This document shows, piece after piece, positions 51,878 to 60,654 of a DNA stretch of 64,000 nucleotides (position 1 is the first letter of the stretch; every line of letters begins with the position of its first letter). The translations under genes were made by a program, and so were the position numbers. The stretch is from Bifidobacterium sp. ESL0728. Its GTDB lineage: Bacteria; Actinomycetota; Actinomycetes; Actinomycetales; Bifidobacteriaceae. The notes beneath the pieces are model-generated. The model was given only the letters and a program-made list of their open reading frames with translations. It searched no databases and was not told the origin of the DNA. The stretch spans positions 1,054,001-1,118,000 of the forward strand of contig NZ_CP113925.1 in the NCBI RefSeq assembly GCF_029392015.1, written 5' to 3'.

Positions 51878-51992
51878 GGTTACCTTTCGTGTTCGCTGGC
51901 TAGTTTGCCGTATGTGCCGTTGCCCATCTTAGCGAGTCGCATGGCCGGGGTTGCGCTATACTTGTTATTTGTGCTTTGTTTTGTTGGCACAT

Positions 51993-52066
51993 CGGGATGT
52001 AGCGCAGTTTGGTAGCGCGCCTGCTTTGGGAGCAGGATGTCGCAGGTTCAAATCCTGTCATCCCGA
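51993..52066 (+). tRNA. tRNA-Pro (anticodon UGG)
   Basis: Acceptor CGGGATG/CATCCCG plus A; D-arm GCGC...GCGC; anticodon arm CCTGC-TTTGGGA-GCAGG with anticodon TGG; T-arm GCAGG-TTCAAAT-CCTGT. The 3' half (from 52033) is repeated at 54448-54475. No CCA encoded. Confidence 0.95.
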
Positions 52067-52344
52067 CTGAAATCGTTGAAATTTCAACGTTTCTGAGTGT
52101 TGTGATTTCATTCGTTTTAGTGTCTAGACACGATGGCCTTCATCTTCAGCATTTCTGTCGCTTATAGAATCGTGGATATTTCTTTATGCTCCTTAGCATT
52201 AACTCATACTTAGTCATGGCCAGTGGGATGATGGCTGCAGATTCAGAGATGTCTACGTGAGGGTCTGGATGCAACCGTAATCCGACTATGGCCGGTTCAG
52301 GAAACCTGGCCTGTGCCGACGACATATTGAAAGGAGACCGCCAT

Positions 52345-52830
52345 ATGACCGATATTCTCAGAAAACCAACTCCGATCGCGAAAATATACGAGGCGTTAAG
52401 CGCGGTTGCGGATGATCGTGTGAAAATGTGCAGCTCGGAGTCGAAGGCCATCGTGACGTCATCAGCTCGCACGAAACGTTATACAGTCATGATTTCCGAG
52501 GGACTGTATACCTCCAATGACAACGCGACATACTGGCAGCATTATGCCGGATATCCCATCATCGCAGTGCTCATCGAGCAGGGAAAGATTAGTCTTCCAC
52601 TAGATTCCCAACCGCTGTTGAAGCATTTCCGGAACATCAATTGGAAGCGACTGAATACCGACAACAAAAACCACTACGACCAAGCCGTTTCACAGTTTCT
52701 GTCCAAGACCGGCCACACAAATGAAATCGAGAAGCTCGTCCAAAACATCTACGCGCAGGCCAACAGTCTTCCATTCGCGGTCAAAGGCAACCGCAAACCA
52801 CTCATCAAAGTGACGGGAGCAGGACAATAA
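52345..52830 (+). CDS. Hypothetical protein
   Basis: A 161-residue soluble protein without recognised family. 'YTVMISEGLYTSNDNATYWQ' followed by 'HYAGYPIIAVLIEQGKISLP' suggests a mixed alpha/beta domain; the C-terminal half is helical. GAAAGGAG precedes the ATG at 52345. It lies between tRNA-Pro and azlD inside the putative island, in opposite direction to azlCD. Codon use is less biased than that of the core genes, consistent with transfer. Confidence 0.55.
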   Translation: MTDILRKPTPIAKIYEALSAVADDRVKMCSSESKAIVTSSARTKRYTVMISEGLYTSNDNATYWQHYAGYPIIAVLIEQGKISLPLDSQPLLKHFRNINWKRLNTDNKNHYDQAVSQFLSKTGHTNEIEKLVQNIYAQANSLPFAVKGNRKPLIKVTGAGQ

Positions 52831-52878
52831 GACCCAACCTCGACTCAGAGCGTTAGAATTCCAACCCGGATCGTGTGC

Positions 52879-53217
52879 TTACACGAAAACCAGCTGCACC
52901 AATACCATATACAAAGCGGTACCGCCAAAAATCGAAAGCAGCATATTATGTTTCCAATAGTGCAGGATGATTACGGCAAGCAGCGCCAACGCCTCCGGAA
53001 TGCCATGACTCCCCGAAGTCACCGACACGTTCTTCATCGAATAGATCACCAGCATGCCCATGATGGCTGGTGGCAATACCCGACCCAGATAGCGAACGAA
53101 CTTCGGTGGCGTTTTCGACTCGGGGAAGAGAATAAAAGCGCCGAACCGGGTCAGAACCGTTCCCAAAACTACGACAGCAACGGTGATAACACTTTGTAAA
53201 ACATCCATGGTCATCAT
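52879..53217 (-). CDS. azlD: AzlD-family branched-chain amino acid export subunit
   Basis: A 112-residue protein with four hydrophobic helices ('[20 protein letters not shown]', '[20 protein letters not shown]', '[19 protein letters not shown]'). It has the AzlD signature G-T-x-x-T-R and the central 'LPPAIMGML' of the family. With AzlC it forms a two-part exporter for branched-chain amino acids and toxic analogues. Its start overlaps the azlC stop (ATGA), so translation is coupled. Confidence 0.88.
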   Translation of the reverse strand: MMTMDVLQSVITVAVVVLGTVLTRFGAFILFPESKTPPKFVRYLGRVLPPAIMGMLVIYSMKNVSVTSGSHGIPEALALLAVIILHYWKHNMLLSIFGGTALYMVLVQLVFV

Positions 53218-54047
53218 CGTTTCACCGACTTCCTGTAGGCGTCTTGGCCAATGCCATCGCTGTGATTCGTTTCCGATTGGAGATTCGCACCCTCGTCGCT
53301 GCTTTCCAGCGCGGCATCGATATCTCCCGAAAGGTTCTCGCCATCCTCTTTAAGTTCTGTCAGATACGGACGCAACAAGACGAACGCCAAGAGCATCACC
53401 AGCAATGTGGGCAGCATGAAGTTTTTGGGGCCGAAGATGATGAGACAGATCAGCGACACCAGCACACCGACCATGGCCGGGGTATGTCCCTTCAGACTAT
53501 GCGATTCGTCCCATTCGTCGAGAACGATGGCAAGGAACATCGCCGTCATTGCAAATTCGACGCCCTTGGTGCTGAATGGCAGAACTCCTCCTATAAGCCA
53601 GCCAAGTGTGGCGCCTGCCACCCAGGAACTCCAGTTGATCAATGTGATCCATAGCATGAACCATCCGCGGTCCGTATCTTCCGGCACTTTGACGGATGAA
53701 TTGACGGCAAAGGTCTCGTCGCACATGCCAAAAATGAGAAACGGCTTCTTCCAGCCTGTGCCGCGGTAGGTGTCGAGCATCGAAAGCCCGTAGAAGATGT
53801 GACGGCCATTGACCATAAGCGTCATGATGAATGCCACTAATGGGTTAAAGGCACTGAGCAACAGGTCAATCGTGACGAATTCCATCGATCCCGCAAAGAT
53901 AAGCGCACTCATGCATATTGGATAAATAATCGGGAACCCTTTGGAAAACATCAAGAGACCATAGGAAAGTGCCGGGAAGAAGAGCCCGGCCCAGGTCGGC
54001 AATGTATATGGCAAAGCGACTCGAAAGGCATGGAATCTTCTACCCAC
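53214..54047 (-). CDS. azlC: AzlC-family branched-chain amino acid exporter
   Basis: A 277-residue permease of the AzlC family: '[20 protein letters not shown]' start, '[20 protein letters not shown]', '[18 protein letters not shown]', and '[12 protein letters not shown]', signature positions for the family. About seven or eight helices; the C-terminal 45 residues are a charged tail ('[18 protein letters not shown]') not typical of AzlC. The start is a GTG after AAAGGGGACAAA. Partner AzlD overlaps downstream. Confidence 0.9.
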   Translation of the reverse strand: MGRRFHAFRVALPYTLPTWAGLFFPALSYGLLMFSKGFPIIYPICMSALIFAGSMEFVTIDLLLSAFNPLVAFIMTLMVNGRHIFYGLSMLDTYRGTGWKKPFLIFGMCDETFAVNSSVKVPEDTDRGWFMLWITLINWSSWVAGATLGWLIGGVLPFSTKGVEFAMTAMFLAIVLDEWDESHSLKGHTPAMVGVLVSLICLIIFGPKNFMLPTLLVMLLAFVLLRPYLTELKEDGENLSGDIDAALESSDEGANLQSETNHSDGIGQDAYRKSVKR

Positions 54048-54577
54048 TTTGTCCCCTTTTCTTTTCAGACACCATGCTATTCGAAGATATCTGTACTATT
54101 TGACGGTATCTTCCACACGTCGCACTCTAACAGCCCCCGCTGTAATCGCAAAAGAAGGATTCATTTTTTGATATCGTATACAGCATGCCGGCCTGAGTCC
54201 TCAACAGAAGCGGAATGCTGCTATTTCCTGTTGATCTGAATGTTATTCTGTTGAGCTTCGGGTCAAAGTCCGGGTAAGACTGAACCAGCTAGGTGGTTCA
54301 GCCACGATTCAGAGACAATAGCCTCAAGTATTTTCCGTTTCCGGTCTTCTCTATCGTTTTTGGACGATAGCTATTTTTCTTGAAATACGAACATTATTGA
54401 TGGATTTCGGTATTACCCGTTACCAGCCGTTTTAACCATCGGTCTAACAGGATGTCGCAGGTTCAAATCCCGTCAGATTGTCTTTTGGTTTTGAAATTCG
54501 TTCTTTCAAATTGCTAGATATGTCTTAGCTCTCAATATGACAATTTATTTAGGGTTTCTGTTTCTTGCATTGTTAGA
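54048..54577. other. Intergenic region, mostly AT-rich
   Basis: No gene supported. It contains CTGAACCA/TGGTTCAG (54280-54287, 54294-54301), an 8-bp hairpin, and the tRNA-Pro 3' repeat (54448-54475). The left part must carry the azlC promoter. No T-box or riboswitch core was identified. Confidence 0.5.
54448..54475 (+). repeat. Copy of the tRNA-Pro 3' half (possible att site)
   Basis: 27 of 28 bases equal 52033-52060; the one change is T to C. The T-loop TTCAAAT and right stem are kept, the acceptor end is lost. Read as an attachment-site copy or a tRNA relic. Confidence 0.85.
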
Positions 54578-54930
54578 TTAACTGCCAATTTTGCCCGAAT
54601 GACGTGGTGATTTCCCATATTGTTTTATAATCTTTTTCGAGATTTTGGCTGAGAACAAGTTGTCATGAGTGTCTGTCCTGGTCAAAACCAGGGAGATGCC
54701 GTTTTCCTCGATACAGTAGATGAGAAGCCAATCGTCTTCGATGTGTAGCTCTCGGTAGCCCAGCCAGTTCCCTTTGAGTGCATGATCGCGGTATTGCGTA
54801 TCAAGTCTCGCTCGATCTTCCGCCATGACTGCATCGACTGCAACCCACAACTTGTCCATATCGCGGTGCTTCTTTTTCAGGGCTCGATAGTCTTTTCGAA
54901 AGCTGGTATGGAGTGGATGTTCTTAAGCAT
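54578..54930 (-). pseudogene. Frameshifted type II toxin (YafQ/RelE family)
   Basis: An ATG at 54930 overlaps the antitoxin stop, the normal arrangement, and encodes 'MLKNIHSIPAF', but the frame ends after 17 codons. In another frame the same bases continue 'FRKDYRALKKKHRDMDKLW' and then a full YafQ-type domain ('YRDHALKGNWLGYRELHIED', 'LTRTDTHDNLFSAK'), with the catalytic HHDD-like His/Asp residues near the end. So a single indel seems to separate the two halves. The in-frame ATG at 54859 could still make a truncated 93-residue protein. Presumably inactive; a sequencing error at this point would equally explain it. Confidence 0.75.
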
Positions 54931-55198
54931 CGAGGAAATTCCTCATCTCTTGGACGCTGGAGAAAGTATGTCCTTCCCCGGCTTCCACTTGGCGTCGTGC
55001 TTCGGCATTTTCCTGCTCGATTTGCGCTTGGCGAAGCTTTTCGTAGTCATGTCGATCGACAATAACGTAAGTGGGCTCGTTGTTGCGCAGCACAGTAACA
55101 GGTTTGCCGTCCTTGACCCTCGCGAAAGCTTTGCTTGCACCTCCGCGGCTAAACGTGCTGATAGGAACCATCGTGTCCAAAGGTACTTCAATGCTCAT
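54923..55198 (-). CDS. Type II antitoxin, Phd/YefM-like
   Basis: A 91-residue protein. The N-terminal part 'VPISTFSRGGASKAFARVKD' plus 'GKPVTVLRNNEPTYVIVDRH' is the Phd/YefM DNA-binding fold (V-P-I-S-x-F-x-R-G ... V-x-x-N). The C-terminus is a charged helix ('RRQVEAGEGHTFSSVQEMRN') that would wrap the toxin. It is intact while its partner is frameshifted. AGGGG lies upstream of the start. The upstream 146 nt must carry the autoregulated promoter. Confidence 0.85.
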   Translation of the reverse strand: MSIEVPLDTMVPISTFSRGGASKAFARVKDGKPVTVLRNNEPTYVIVDRHDYEKLRQAQIEQENAEARRQVEAGEGHTFSSVQEMRNFLDA

Positions 55199-55344
55199 TT
55201 TAACCCCTTAATTCATGAAAATTTACATGTATATCATCATTATATATGTAAGAGGTGATTTCGCTTTCACTCTTGCGTCTTTGTATAAAACTTGGTTCTA
55301 AAATCATTAGCGAGGAGTGAGTTTAGATAATCTTTGCTGTTCGC

Positions 55345-56262
55345 TTATAGGCTGCTTATGCTTCGTTTCCACAAAGGTTTCGCCACTTTTCCTTGCTTCT
55401 GCAGAAACACCAATATAAATACCGCAATCGCACCGCACACCAGCACTGGAACAATGCTCGCTTCGAAGCCGAAGGGGCCGCCGGTTAGGATTTCGGGGCC
55501 TTGCCAACTTGCGATGAACCATGACGATTGGTTGCCGGTTCCAGAGACGACGGAACCGAATATCGGGCCTTCGGCGACGTTCCACATGGCGTGGAAGCCG
55601 ATGACCCACCACAGTGATCTGGTCCACGCGTAGATGGCAGCGAACAGTACGCCGGACTCTATCGCGAGGGCGAGTGCTCCCCACAGCGTCGCCCCGGGAT
55701 TGCCCAAGTGCATGAGCCCGAACAGTAGGGCGGAAACCAGAACGCTGCCCCAGGTTCCGATCCATTCCTCGAGCAGCCTGAAGATGATGCCGCGGCACGC
55801 GATCTCCTCGCCGATGCCGCCGCAGACACCCATGACGAAGATATCCATCCATGGCGAGTAGTTCGGATTGAAGCCGATTACGCGATAGTTGCCCGTAAGA
55901 AAGAGGATGCCGATGCACAGGGCGATGACGCCGAAGCCCGTGAGCATTCCAACCAGTAGGCCAAGAAGCCGGGAGAGCCGTAGTTCGTAAGGGTTCCTGC
56001 GCTTTTCGAGCAGCATTACCACTACGAGGTAGGCGATGACGACCGCCGCGACCTCCAGCGGTGCCGATACCGACATAGACGTAATCCAGCGATTCTCTCC
56101 ACTGGCGTGGCGCTGGAAATGCAGAACATGCTTGATCAGCAAGAAGGCAGGAACATAGAGCACAAGGAATATCAGGATAAAAGCGAGAAGATGCACCAGC
56201 GTCCGGACGGCAGCCTGCCTCTTTCCAGTTTTCACGTCCTCATGATCTGGCGTCAGCATCAT
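55345..56262 (-). CDS. CPBP-family intramembrane metalloprotease
   Basis: A 305-residue protein of about eight helices with the Abi/CPBP motifs: Glu152-Glu153...Arg157 ('GGIGEEIACRGIIFR'), Phe181xxxHis185 ('LFGLMHLGN'), and His224/Asn228 ('GFHAMWNVA'). These form the metal site inside the membrane. Family members cleave prenylated or small peptide substrates, and several give self-immunity to bacteriocins; no bacteriocin gene is seen nearby, so the role is unknown. It sits between two toxin-antitoxin loci. Confidence 0.88.
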   Translation of the reverse strand: MMLTPDHEDVKTGKRQAAVRTLVHLLAFILIFLVLYVPAFLLIKHVLHFQRHASGENRWITSMSVSAPLEVAAVVIAYLVVVMLLEKRRNPYELRLSRLLGLLVGMLTGFGVIALCIGILFLTGNYRVIGFNPNYSPWMDIFVMGVCGGIGEEIACRGIIFRLLEEWIGTWGSVLVSALLFGLMHLGNPGATLWGALALAIESGVLFAAIYAWTRSLWWVIGFHAMWNVAEGPIFGSVVSGTGNQSSWFIASWQGPEILTGGPFGFEASIVPVLVCGAIAVFILVFLQKQGKVAKPLWKRSISSL

Positions 56263-56749
56263 GCTCCTCTCAACAGAAATGCTACTTCTGAATAATATTA
56301 ACGAGAATGCTGGAATTGAGAAATCTTGGGGAAGTCTGTCGTATAGTCGATTTAGGTGTCACTTGCTGACTTATCGGTATCTGGCTATGCGACCCCCGAT
56401 TTAATTTCAAGTTTCGTAAGAGTTATAGGAAGTTCTTCGCCTTTGAGATAACAGCAGGGTTTTGATAGTGAGCAGTGATGTCGCTACTATATTTCAATTT
56501 CGCATGACTTGCGTCTTACAATGTTTTCTGTCAAAATGAATGTTGCTTCGCTCCGAATGGAAGAGGCTCCAAGTCGCCGGGGCATTCCCTCGGCATTCTT
56601 TTCTCTGCGTGTGTAGAGGAATTCGATTCTAAAAATTGAGAACAAACGGCAATTTAAACGGCACAGGTTCCGCAATTCAAAGTATACCGCGGATGCGTTA
56701 TTCTGAATGTATCTGAGATGTTTCTTGTTGTGAAAGGAAGGTACCGACC
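56263..56749. other. 487-nt AT-rich gap
   Basis: No gene, strong hairpin or known regulatory element recognised. Its right end carries the ribosome site GAAAGGAAGG of the VbhA-like gene. Confidence 0.6.
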
Positions 56750-56935
56750 ATGACTGTTGTCGAGAAGCGTGCGCAGGACGTGTACCAAGCCGTTCATTCC
56801 ACCGAGATGGAGGGGCAACACGTTGATGAGCAATTCATGGCTGACGCAAAAGAATACATCTTTGGCAAAATAGGTGTCGATGAATGGGGTCAACGAGTTA
56901 GAGACCGTGTCCGGCGGGATTTAGCCCATGCCTGA
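56750..56935 (+). CDS. VbhA-like antitoxin of the Fic module
   Basis: A 61-residue protein whose 'AVHSTEMEG' segment (residues 14-22) fits the inhibitory motif (S/T)-x-x-x-E-(G/N) of VbhA/class I Fic inhibitors: Ser17, Glu21, Gly22. The Glu blocks ATP gamma-phosphate binding in the Fic active site. It overlaps the fic start by 8 nt, so translation is coupled. 'GAAAGGAAGG' lies before the ATG. Confidence 0.85.
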   Translation: MTVVEKRAQDVYQAVHSTEMEGQHVDEQFMADAKEYIFGKIGVDEWGQRVRDRVRRDLAHA

Positions 56936-57668
56936 GCGCGACGGATTTGTTGATCCATATCTTATTGGTGGCACTGATGTCCTGAAAAATCTGGTTGGCG
57001 CGAAGACTCAGAATGATTTGCTGCACGCCGAAAGCATGCTCGTTACTTATTCCAGCGCCATTCTGCGTAGCAAGCAGCTGCATGCTAAAGGCACAATCAG
57101 TCAACTGTGTTTTATCCATCGTTCGTTGTTCGCCGAAGTTTATCCGTGGGCTGGCGAATTTCGTAGAGTCGATATCTCCAAGGGAGGTTCGACGTTCCTG
57201 CCAGTGGCTTTTCCGGAGACTGGGTCGCAGTATGTAGAGTCCGTCTTGCAAGAAGATGGCTTGTTGAAAGGAATGGGCCGCAAGACATTCATACAGCGGT
57301 TGAGCGTCAATTATGACAATCTCAATAATCTGCATCCTTTTCGTGAGGGCAACGGACGTGCACAACGGATTTTCTGGGAGTTGGTGGCTTGTGACGCCGG
57401 ATGGCATTTCGACTGGGGCTTGGTAACCAAGAGCTTCAATGATCAGGCATCTATCGCTGCTATGCACGATGATGACCTGTCATTGCTTGAACGAATGTTC
57501 GACACGATTGTTAAGCCTCTGGATGAGCCTCTTGTCGCCGGTCCTGACTTGCAGGCGTTGAGTCATGGGGAATATGTGCCATCTCAAACCAGTAGTACCT
57601 TAATTGATTCGGCAAAATCCGCTGAACTTTATGAACGCTATATCGGTAAGGCAAGAGAAGAGGAATAA
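56928..57668 (+). CDS. fic: Fic-domain AMPylating toxin
   Basis: A 246-residue protein with the complete catalytic motif H-P-F-R-E-G-N-G-R-A-Q-R at 136-147 (catalytic His136). N-terminal 'LHAKGTISQLCFIHRSLFAE' and 'VYPWAGEFRRVDISKGGSTF' (flap) are also conserved. Class I, with a separate inhibitor just upstream. Fic toxins of this group (VbhT, FicT) AMPylate gyrase or topoisomerase IV and stop growth. The C-terminal 50 residues are polar and of unknown role. Confidence 0.92.
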   Translation: MPERDGFVDPYLIGGTDVLKNLVGAKTQNDLLHAESMLVTYSSAILRSKQLHAKGTISQLCFIHRSLFAEVYPWAGEFRRVDISKGGSTFLPVAFPETGSQYVESVLQEDGLLKGMGRKTFIQRLSVNYDNLNNLHPFREGNGRAQRIFWELVACDAGWHFDWGLVTKSFNDQASIAAMHDDDLSLLERMFDTIVKPLDEPLVAGPDLQALSHGEYVPSQTSSTLIDSAKSAELYERYIGKAREEE

Positions 57669-57773
57669 TCGAAGCGTGTTCCGTGTACTGAAGATTTCTC
57701 TAACCGTTTAGACAAATGATAATCTGTTGCCTATAAAGTAATTGAGTTTTTAAAAGCAAAGGGAGAAATCGCG

Positions 57774-58235
57774 ATGAAGCGGATTGAAGTTGCTTGCGGC
57801 GGGATTGATGAGAATGGTCGGTTTAAGACGGAATACACGGGGAGAGGCAGCGATATATCGCCCGAATTTACATTTTCCGCTATTCCGAGCAGTGCCGAGT
57901 CGTTGGCTATTATGTTGCGAGATCTGGGTCATCCGTTGTTCGGCGAAATGACGCATTGGATTATCTGGGATTTGCCGGTTATGGAGACTTTGCCAGCAGG
58001 CATTGCCAGGGGAACGCGACCTGGAATCGGCGATGCGGTTCAGGGTATAGCGTATGGCTGGCACCGTTATCGTGGTCCGAAGCCTCCAAAAGGAACCAGC
58101 CATCGCTACAAGTTCACTGTCTATGCCGTTGATCGGAAGCTTGGACTCGGGCCGATGACGTTTTATCGCAAACTCAGAGCCGAGCTGGAGGGTAAAGTGC
58201 TTGGCGCGGGTAGTGCCGAAGGAACGTTTGAATAG
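57774..58235 (+). CDS. YbhB/YbcL-type PEBP-like protein
   Basis: A 153-residue protein of the phosphatidylethanolamine-binding superfamily: 'DISPEFTFSAIPSSAESLAI', 'MLRDLGHPLFGEMTHWIIWD' and 'GWHRYRGPKPPKGTSHRYKF' match the bacterial YbhB core (D-x-S-P, D-x-D, H-W, G-x-R-Y-x-G-P-x-P-P). Cytoplasmic, no signal peptide. Its ligand is unknown. 'AAAGGGAG' lies before the ATG. Stand-alone. Confidence 0.88.
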   Translation: MKRIEVACGGIDENGRFKTEYTGRGSDISPEFTFSAIPSSAESLAIMLRDLGHPLFGEMTHWIIWDLPVMETLPAGIARGTRPGIGDAVQGIAYGWHRYRGPKPPKGTSHRYKFTVYAVDRKLGLGPMTFYRKLRAELEGKVLGAGSAEGTFE

Positions 58236-58442
58236 ATTTCGTATGTCGTATTCTCTGAACCGGCCGTCAATTGAACCTGCCAAGCAACAGCGGTAGTCTG
58301 GTATTAGTGAGTTGTCCAGACAGATAGACCGGTCATGCTGGTTGCATGTAAATTGGGTTGCTTTGCTCGAAGCTGTGCAGGAGCAGTAAAACCGCGTGCG
58401 ATGTTGACCGGCGAATGACCTATTGGCAGGAAAGAGTGGGTT

Positions 58443-59366
58443 ATGAAGCGGCACAAACTGGCGATTGTTGCGTGCGCAATACTCGTCGTCGTGGCAATTG
58501 TGATCGGTGTCTGCTGGGCAGTGAGTGGTCCGCTCCGAAAACAGCAGAATAACGTTTCAGTAAAACCGGCTAATGCTGCCAGCCATCTTGAGACGGTGAG
58601 TTATGACATCGCTTATCAGGGGAAACGTTACGCGAAAACCGCGAGCGTCTATGTCCCTGCTAAATATCGCAAGGGTACTCCAATGAACATCCTGTATCTG
58701 ATGCATGGCTCGTGGACGACTGGCCCGAAGCTTGCCAAGCAGATGCAGGGCTCATTGGATGAGTCTCTCTTAAACAAACCGCTGCTCGTGGTTTTCCCGA
58801 CGTATTATCCTGATGACACATTTGAGGTTCGCGATTACCACAAGGATTATGCGCTGAATCGTTTCTTCGCCACCGATGAGATTGAGCCTCTTATGCGGGC
58901 CGTTGAAAGCCGGTTCACGACATATTCTTCGGGCGTTTCGGAGGCAGATTTCGTTGCCAGTCGGACGCATAGGGCTTTCGGCGGCTATTCGATGGGAGGC
59001 ATCACCGCATGGGAGATGCTTGCGGCCAAACCACAGTATTTCCATGATTTCATGCCGATGGCTGAGTGCAGTTGGATCAATAAAACTACCGGGGGTACCA
59101 CAGACGAAGACACCGCTGCGAGTCTGGTGGCCGGCTTACGGGCTAGAAATTACGGCGCTAATGATGTGACGGTCATTGCCATGACGGGGGAGAAGGACGA
59201 AAGTAAGTCAGGCATGATTCCTCAGATTGATGCGTTGCGTAAAACGCAGGGAGACCTAATGACCACGCAGAATCTCATCTACTGGGAGAATCCTGGCGGC
59301 AAACACGGTCTTCCTTCGTTGAAGGTTGAGGTCAGCCACGGAGTGCCGTATCTCTTTGCGCAGTAG
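58443..59366 (+). CDS. Secreted/anchored alpha-beta hydrolase esterase
   Basis: A 307-residue protein with an N-terminal signal anchor ('LAIVACAILVVVAIVIGVCW', residues 6-25) and an esterase (feruloyl/acetyl-xylan type, CE1-like) domain: 'ASVYVPAKYRKGTPMNILYL' and 'LMHGSWTTG', nucleophile Ser183 in G-Y-S-M-G-G, His288 in 'NPGGKHGLPSL'. It may free phenolic or acetyl groups from plant fibre or be a peptide esterase; substrate unknown. The 207-nt gap upstream shows no gene. Confidence 0.78.
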   Translation: MKRHKLAIVACAILVVVAIVIGVCWAVSGPLRKQQNNVSVKPANAASHLETVSYDIAYQGKRYAKTASVYVPAKYRKGTPMNILYLMHGSWTTGPKLAKQMQGSLDESLLNKPLLVVFPTYYPDDTFEVRDYHKDYALNRFFATDEIEPLMRAVESRFTTYSSGVSEADFVASRTHRAFGGYSMGGITAWEMLAAKPQYFHDFMPMAECSWINKTTGGTTDEDTAASLVAGLRARNYGANDVTVIAMTGEKDESKSGMIPQIDALRKTQGDLMTTQNLIYWENPGGKHGLPSLKVEVSHGVPYLFAQ

Positions 59367-59599
59367 CGCGGACGTGTGGCCGAGCAGCATCCAAATATTT
59401 GCGCTCTAATGACGATAACTAAGTGTGACAAGAACCGGTTTTGACTTCAAGTGCTTGAAGTCTTTAGGCTGGCAATTGAAAGTTGCCGTATCTTGAGATT
59501 TGAGGCATGGTCGAACAACATCCGTTGGTCTGTGTGCTTGCCGATACGTAACCAGCAAGCATACAAGCGACATTTCATGAAGCGATAAGGAAGTTGAAT

Positions 59600-60463
59600 A
59601 TGACGATACTTGACGAAGACTACACATTGAACAACGGGGTGAAGATTCCCAAGCTGGGTTTCGGCACATGGTTGATTGACGACGACAAGGCCGGAGCGGC
59701 AGTACAGACGGCGCTCGCGTGCGGGTATCGCTACGTTGACACGGCTCAGGCTTACGAAAACGAACGCGGTGTGGGCGAAGGTGTGCGGGCCTCGGGTGTC
59801 AAACGCGGGGATGTGTTTGTCAGTACGAAGGTAAGAGCCGAACACAAGGATTACCAATCCGCCAAGGATTCCATTGAAGCTTCGCTTAAGGCCCTCGACC
59901 TCGATTACATCGACCTGCTGCTCATTCATGCGCCTGAACCTTGGGCCCATTTCCACGAGGGCGACCATTGCCTCGAAGGTAATCTTGAGGCGTGGCGAGC
60001 GATGGAAGAGGCCGTGAAGGCCGGCAACGTCCATGCCATCGGTGTTTCGAACTTCGAAGACGTCGACCTTGACAACATCCTCCAACACTGCGAGATCAAG
60101 CCGGTGGTCAACCAGCTGCTTACGCATGTGGGCAACACGCGTTTCGATTTGCTCAACACAGCCAAGAAAGACAACATCTTGGTTGAGGCATACTCGCCGA
60201 TTGCCCATGGCGAGATGGCGGGCAATCCGACGCTCACTTCGATTGCAGAGCGCTATGGCGTTTCCGTGCCGCAGCTGATGATTCGTTATTGCCTTGAACT
60301 CGGCACGTTGCCGCTGCCCAAGGCCTCTTCTGAAGCGCATATCAGAGCCAACGCCGAAGTCGATTTCAACATTAGCGCCGAAGACATGCAGACGCTGCGA
60401 AATATGCCGAAGGTCAAGGATTACGGCGAGGCCAGCGATTTCCCCGTGTTCAGTGGGCGCTGA
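59600..60463 (+). CDS. Aldo/keto reductase
   Basis: A 287-residue NADPH-dependent reductase with the tetrad Asp47, Tyr52, Lys77 and His110 ('GYRYVDTAQAYENERGVGEG', 'VFVSTKVRAE', 'DYIDLLLIHAPEP'). 'AIGVSNF' and 'VNQLLTHVGNTRFDLLN' are family sites, and the C-terminal 'PLPKASSEAHIRANAEVDFN' binds the cofactor. ATG at 59600 after AAGGAAG. It reduces aldehydes or sugars in the cytoplasm. Its last codons recur 67 nt further on. Confidence 0.92.
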   Translation: MTILDEDYTLNNGVKIPKLGFGTWLIDDDKAGAAVQTALACGYRYVDTAQAYENERGVGEGVRASGVKRGDVFVSTKVRAEHKDYQSAKDSIEASLKALDLDYIDLLLIHAPEPWAHFHEGDHCLEGNLEAWRAMEEAVKAGNVHAIGVSNFEDVDLDNILQHCEIKPVVNQLLTHVGNTRFDLLNTAKKDNILVEAYSPIAHGEMAGNPTLTSIAERYGVSVPQLMIRYCLELGTLPLPKASSEAHIRANAEVDFNISAEDMQTLRNMPKVKDYGEASDFPVFSGR

Positions 60464-60530
60464 GTATTCCGTCGTAACTCGTTTCGAGAATCCTGTTCGT
60501 AACTATTTTCCTGTGTCTAGCGGGCGCTGA
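60437..60530 (+). repeat. Duplicated 3' end of the aldo/keto reductase gene
   Basis: Bases 60437-60463, encoding the final D-F-P-V-F-S-G-R and stop, recur in degenerate form at 60504-60530 as Y-F-P-V-S-S-G-R and stop. The offset is 67 nt. A remnant of a second tandem reductase or of a local duplication. Confidence 0.6.
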
Positions 60531-60654
60531 GTACTCTGATTGGTTTCATTGGCAATCGGCGCTGTGTCGATGACATGCGTCTCATCTTGTCGGAATCCAA
60601 TAAGCCGAATCGTATGTCACTTACGAATAATTTTAATAGAAAGAGATAAAGAAA

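Larger units (their letters stand above)
52033..54475. mobile_element. Possible degenerate island bounded by tRNA-Pro 3' repeats
   Basis: The tRNA-Pro 3' half, 28 nt at 52033-52060, recurs in the same direction at 54448-54475 with a single mismatch. Between them lie a hypothetical gene and azlCD. Such duplications mark the two ends of elements inserted in a tRNA. No integrase is present between the repeats, so this would be a relic or a passively carried fragment. A decayed duplicate tRNA gene is an alternative. Confidence 0.5.

Noticed and set aside
54280-54301. T-box leader near azlCD
   Set aside because: A hairpin is present, but there is no T-box sequence and it lies on the wrong side of azlC for transcription.
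57488-57501. LexA-like TGAACGAATGTTCG inside fic
   Set aside because: It lies deep in the coding sequence, lacks the outer C and is not upstream of a repair gene; probably chance.
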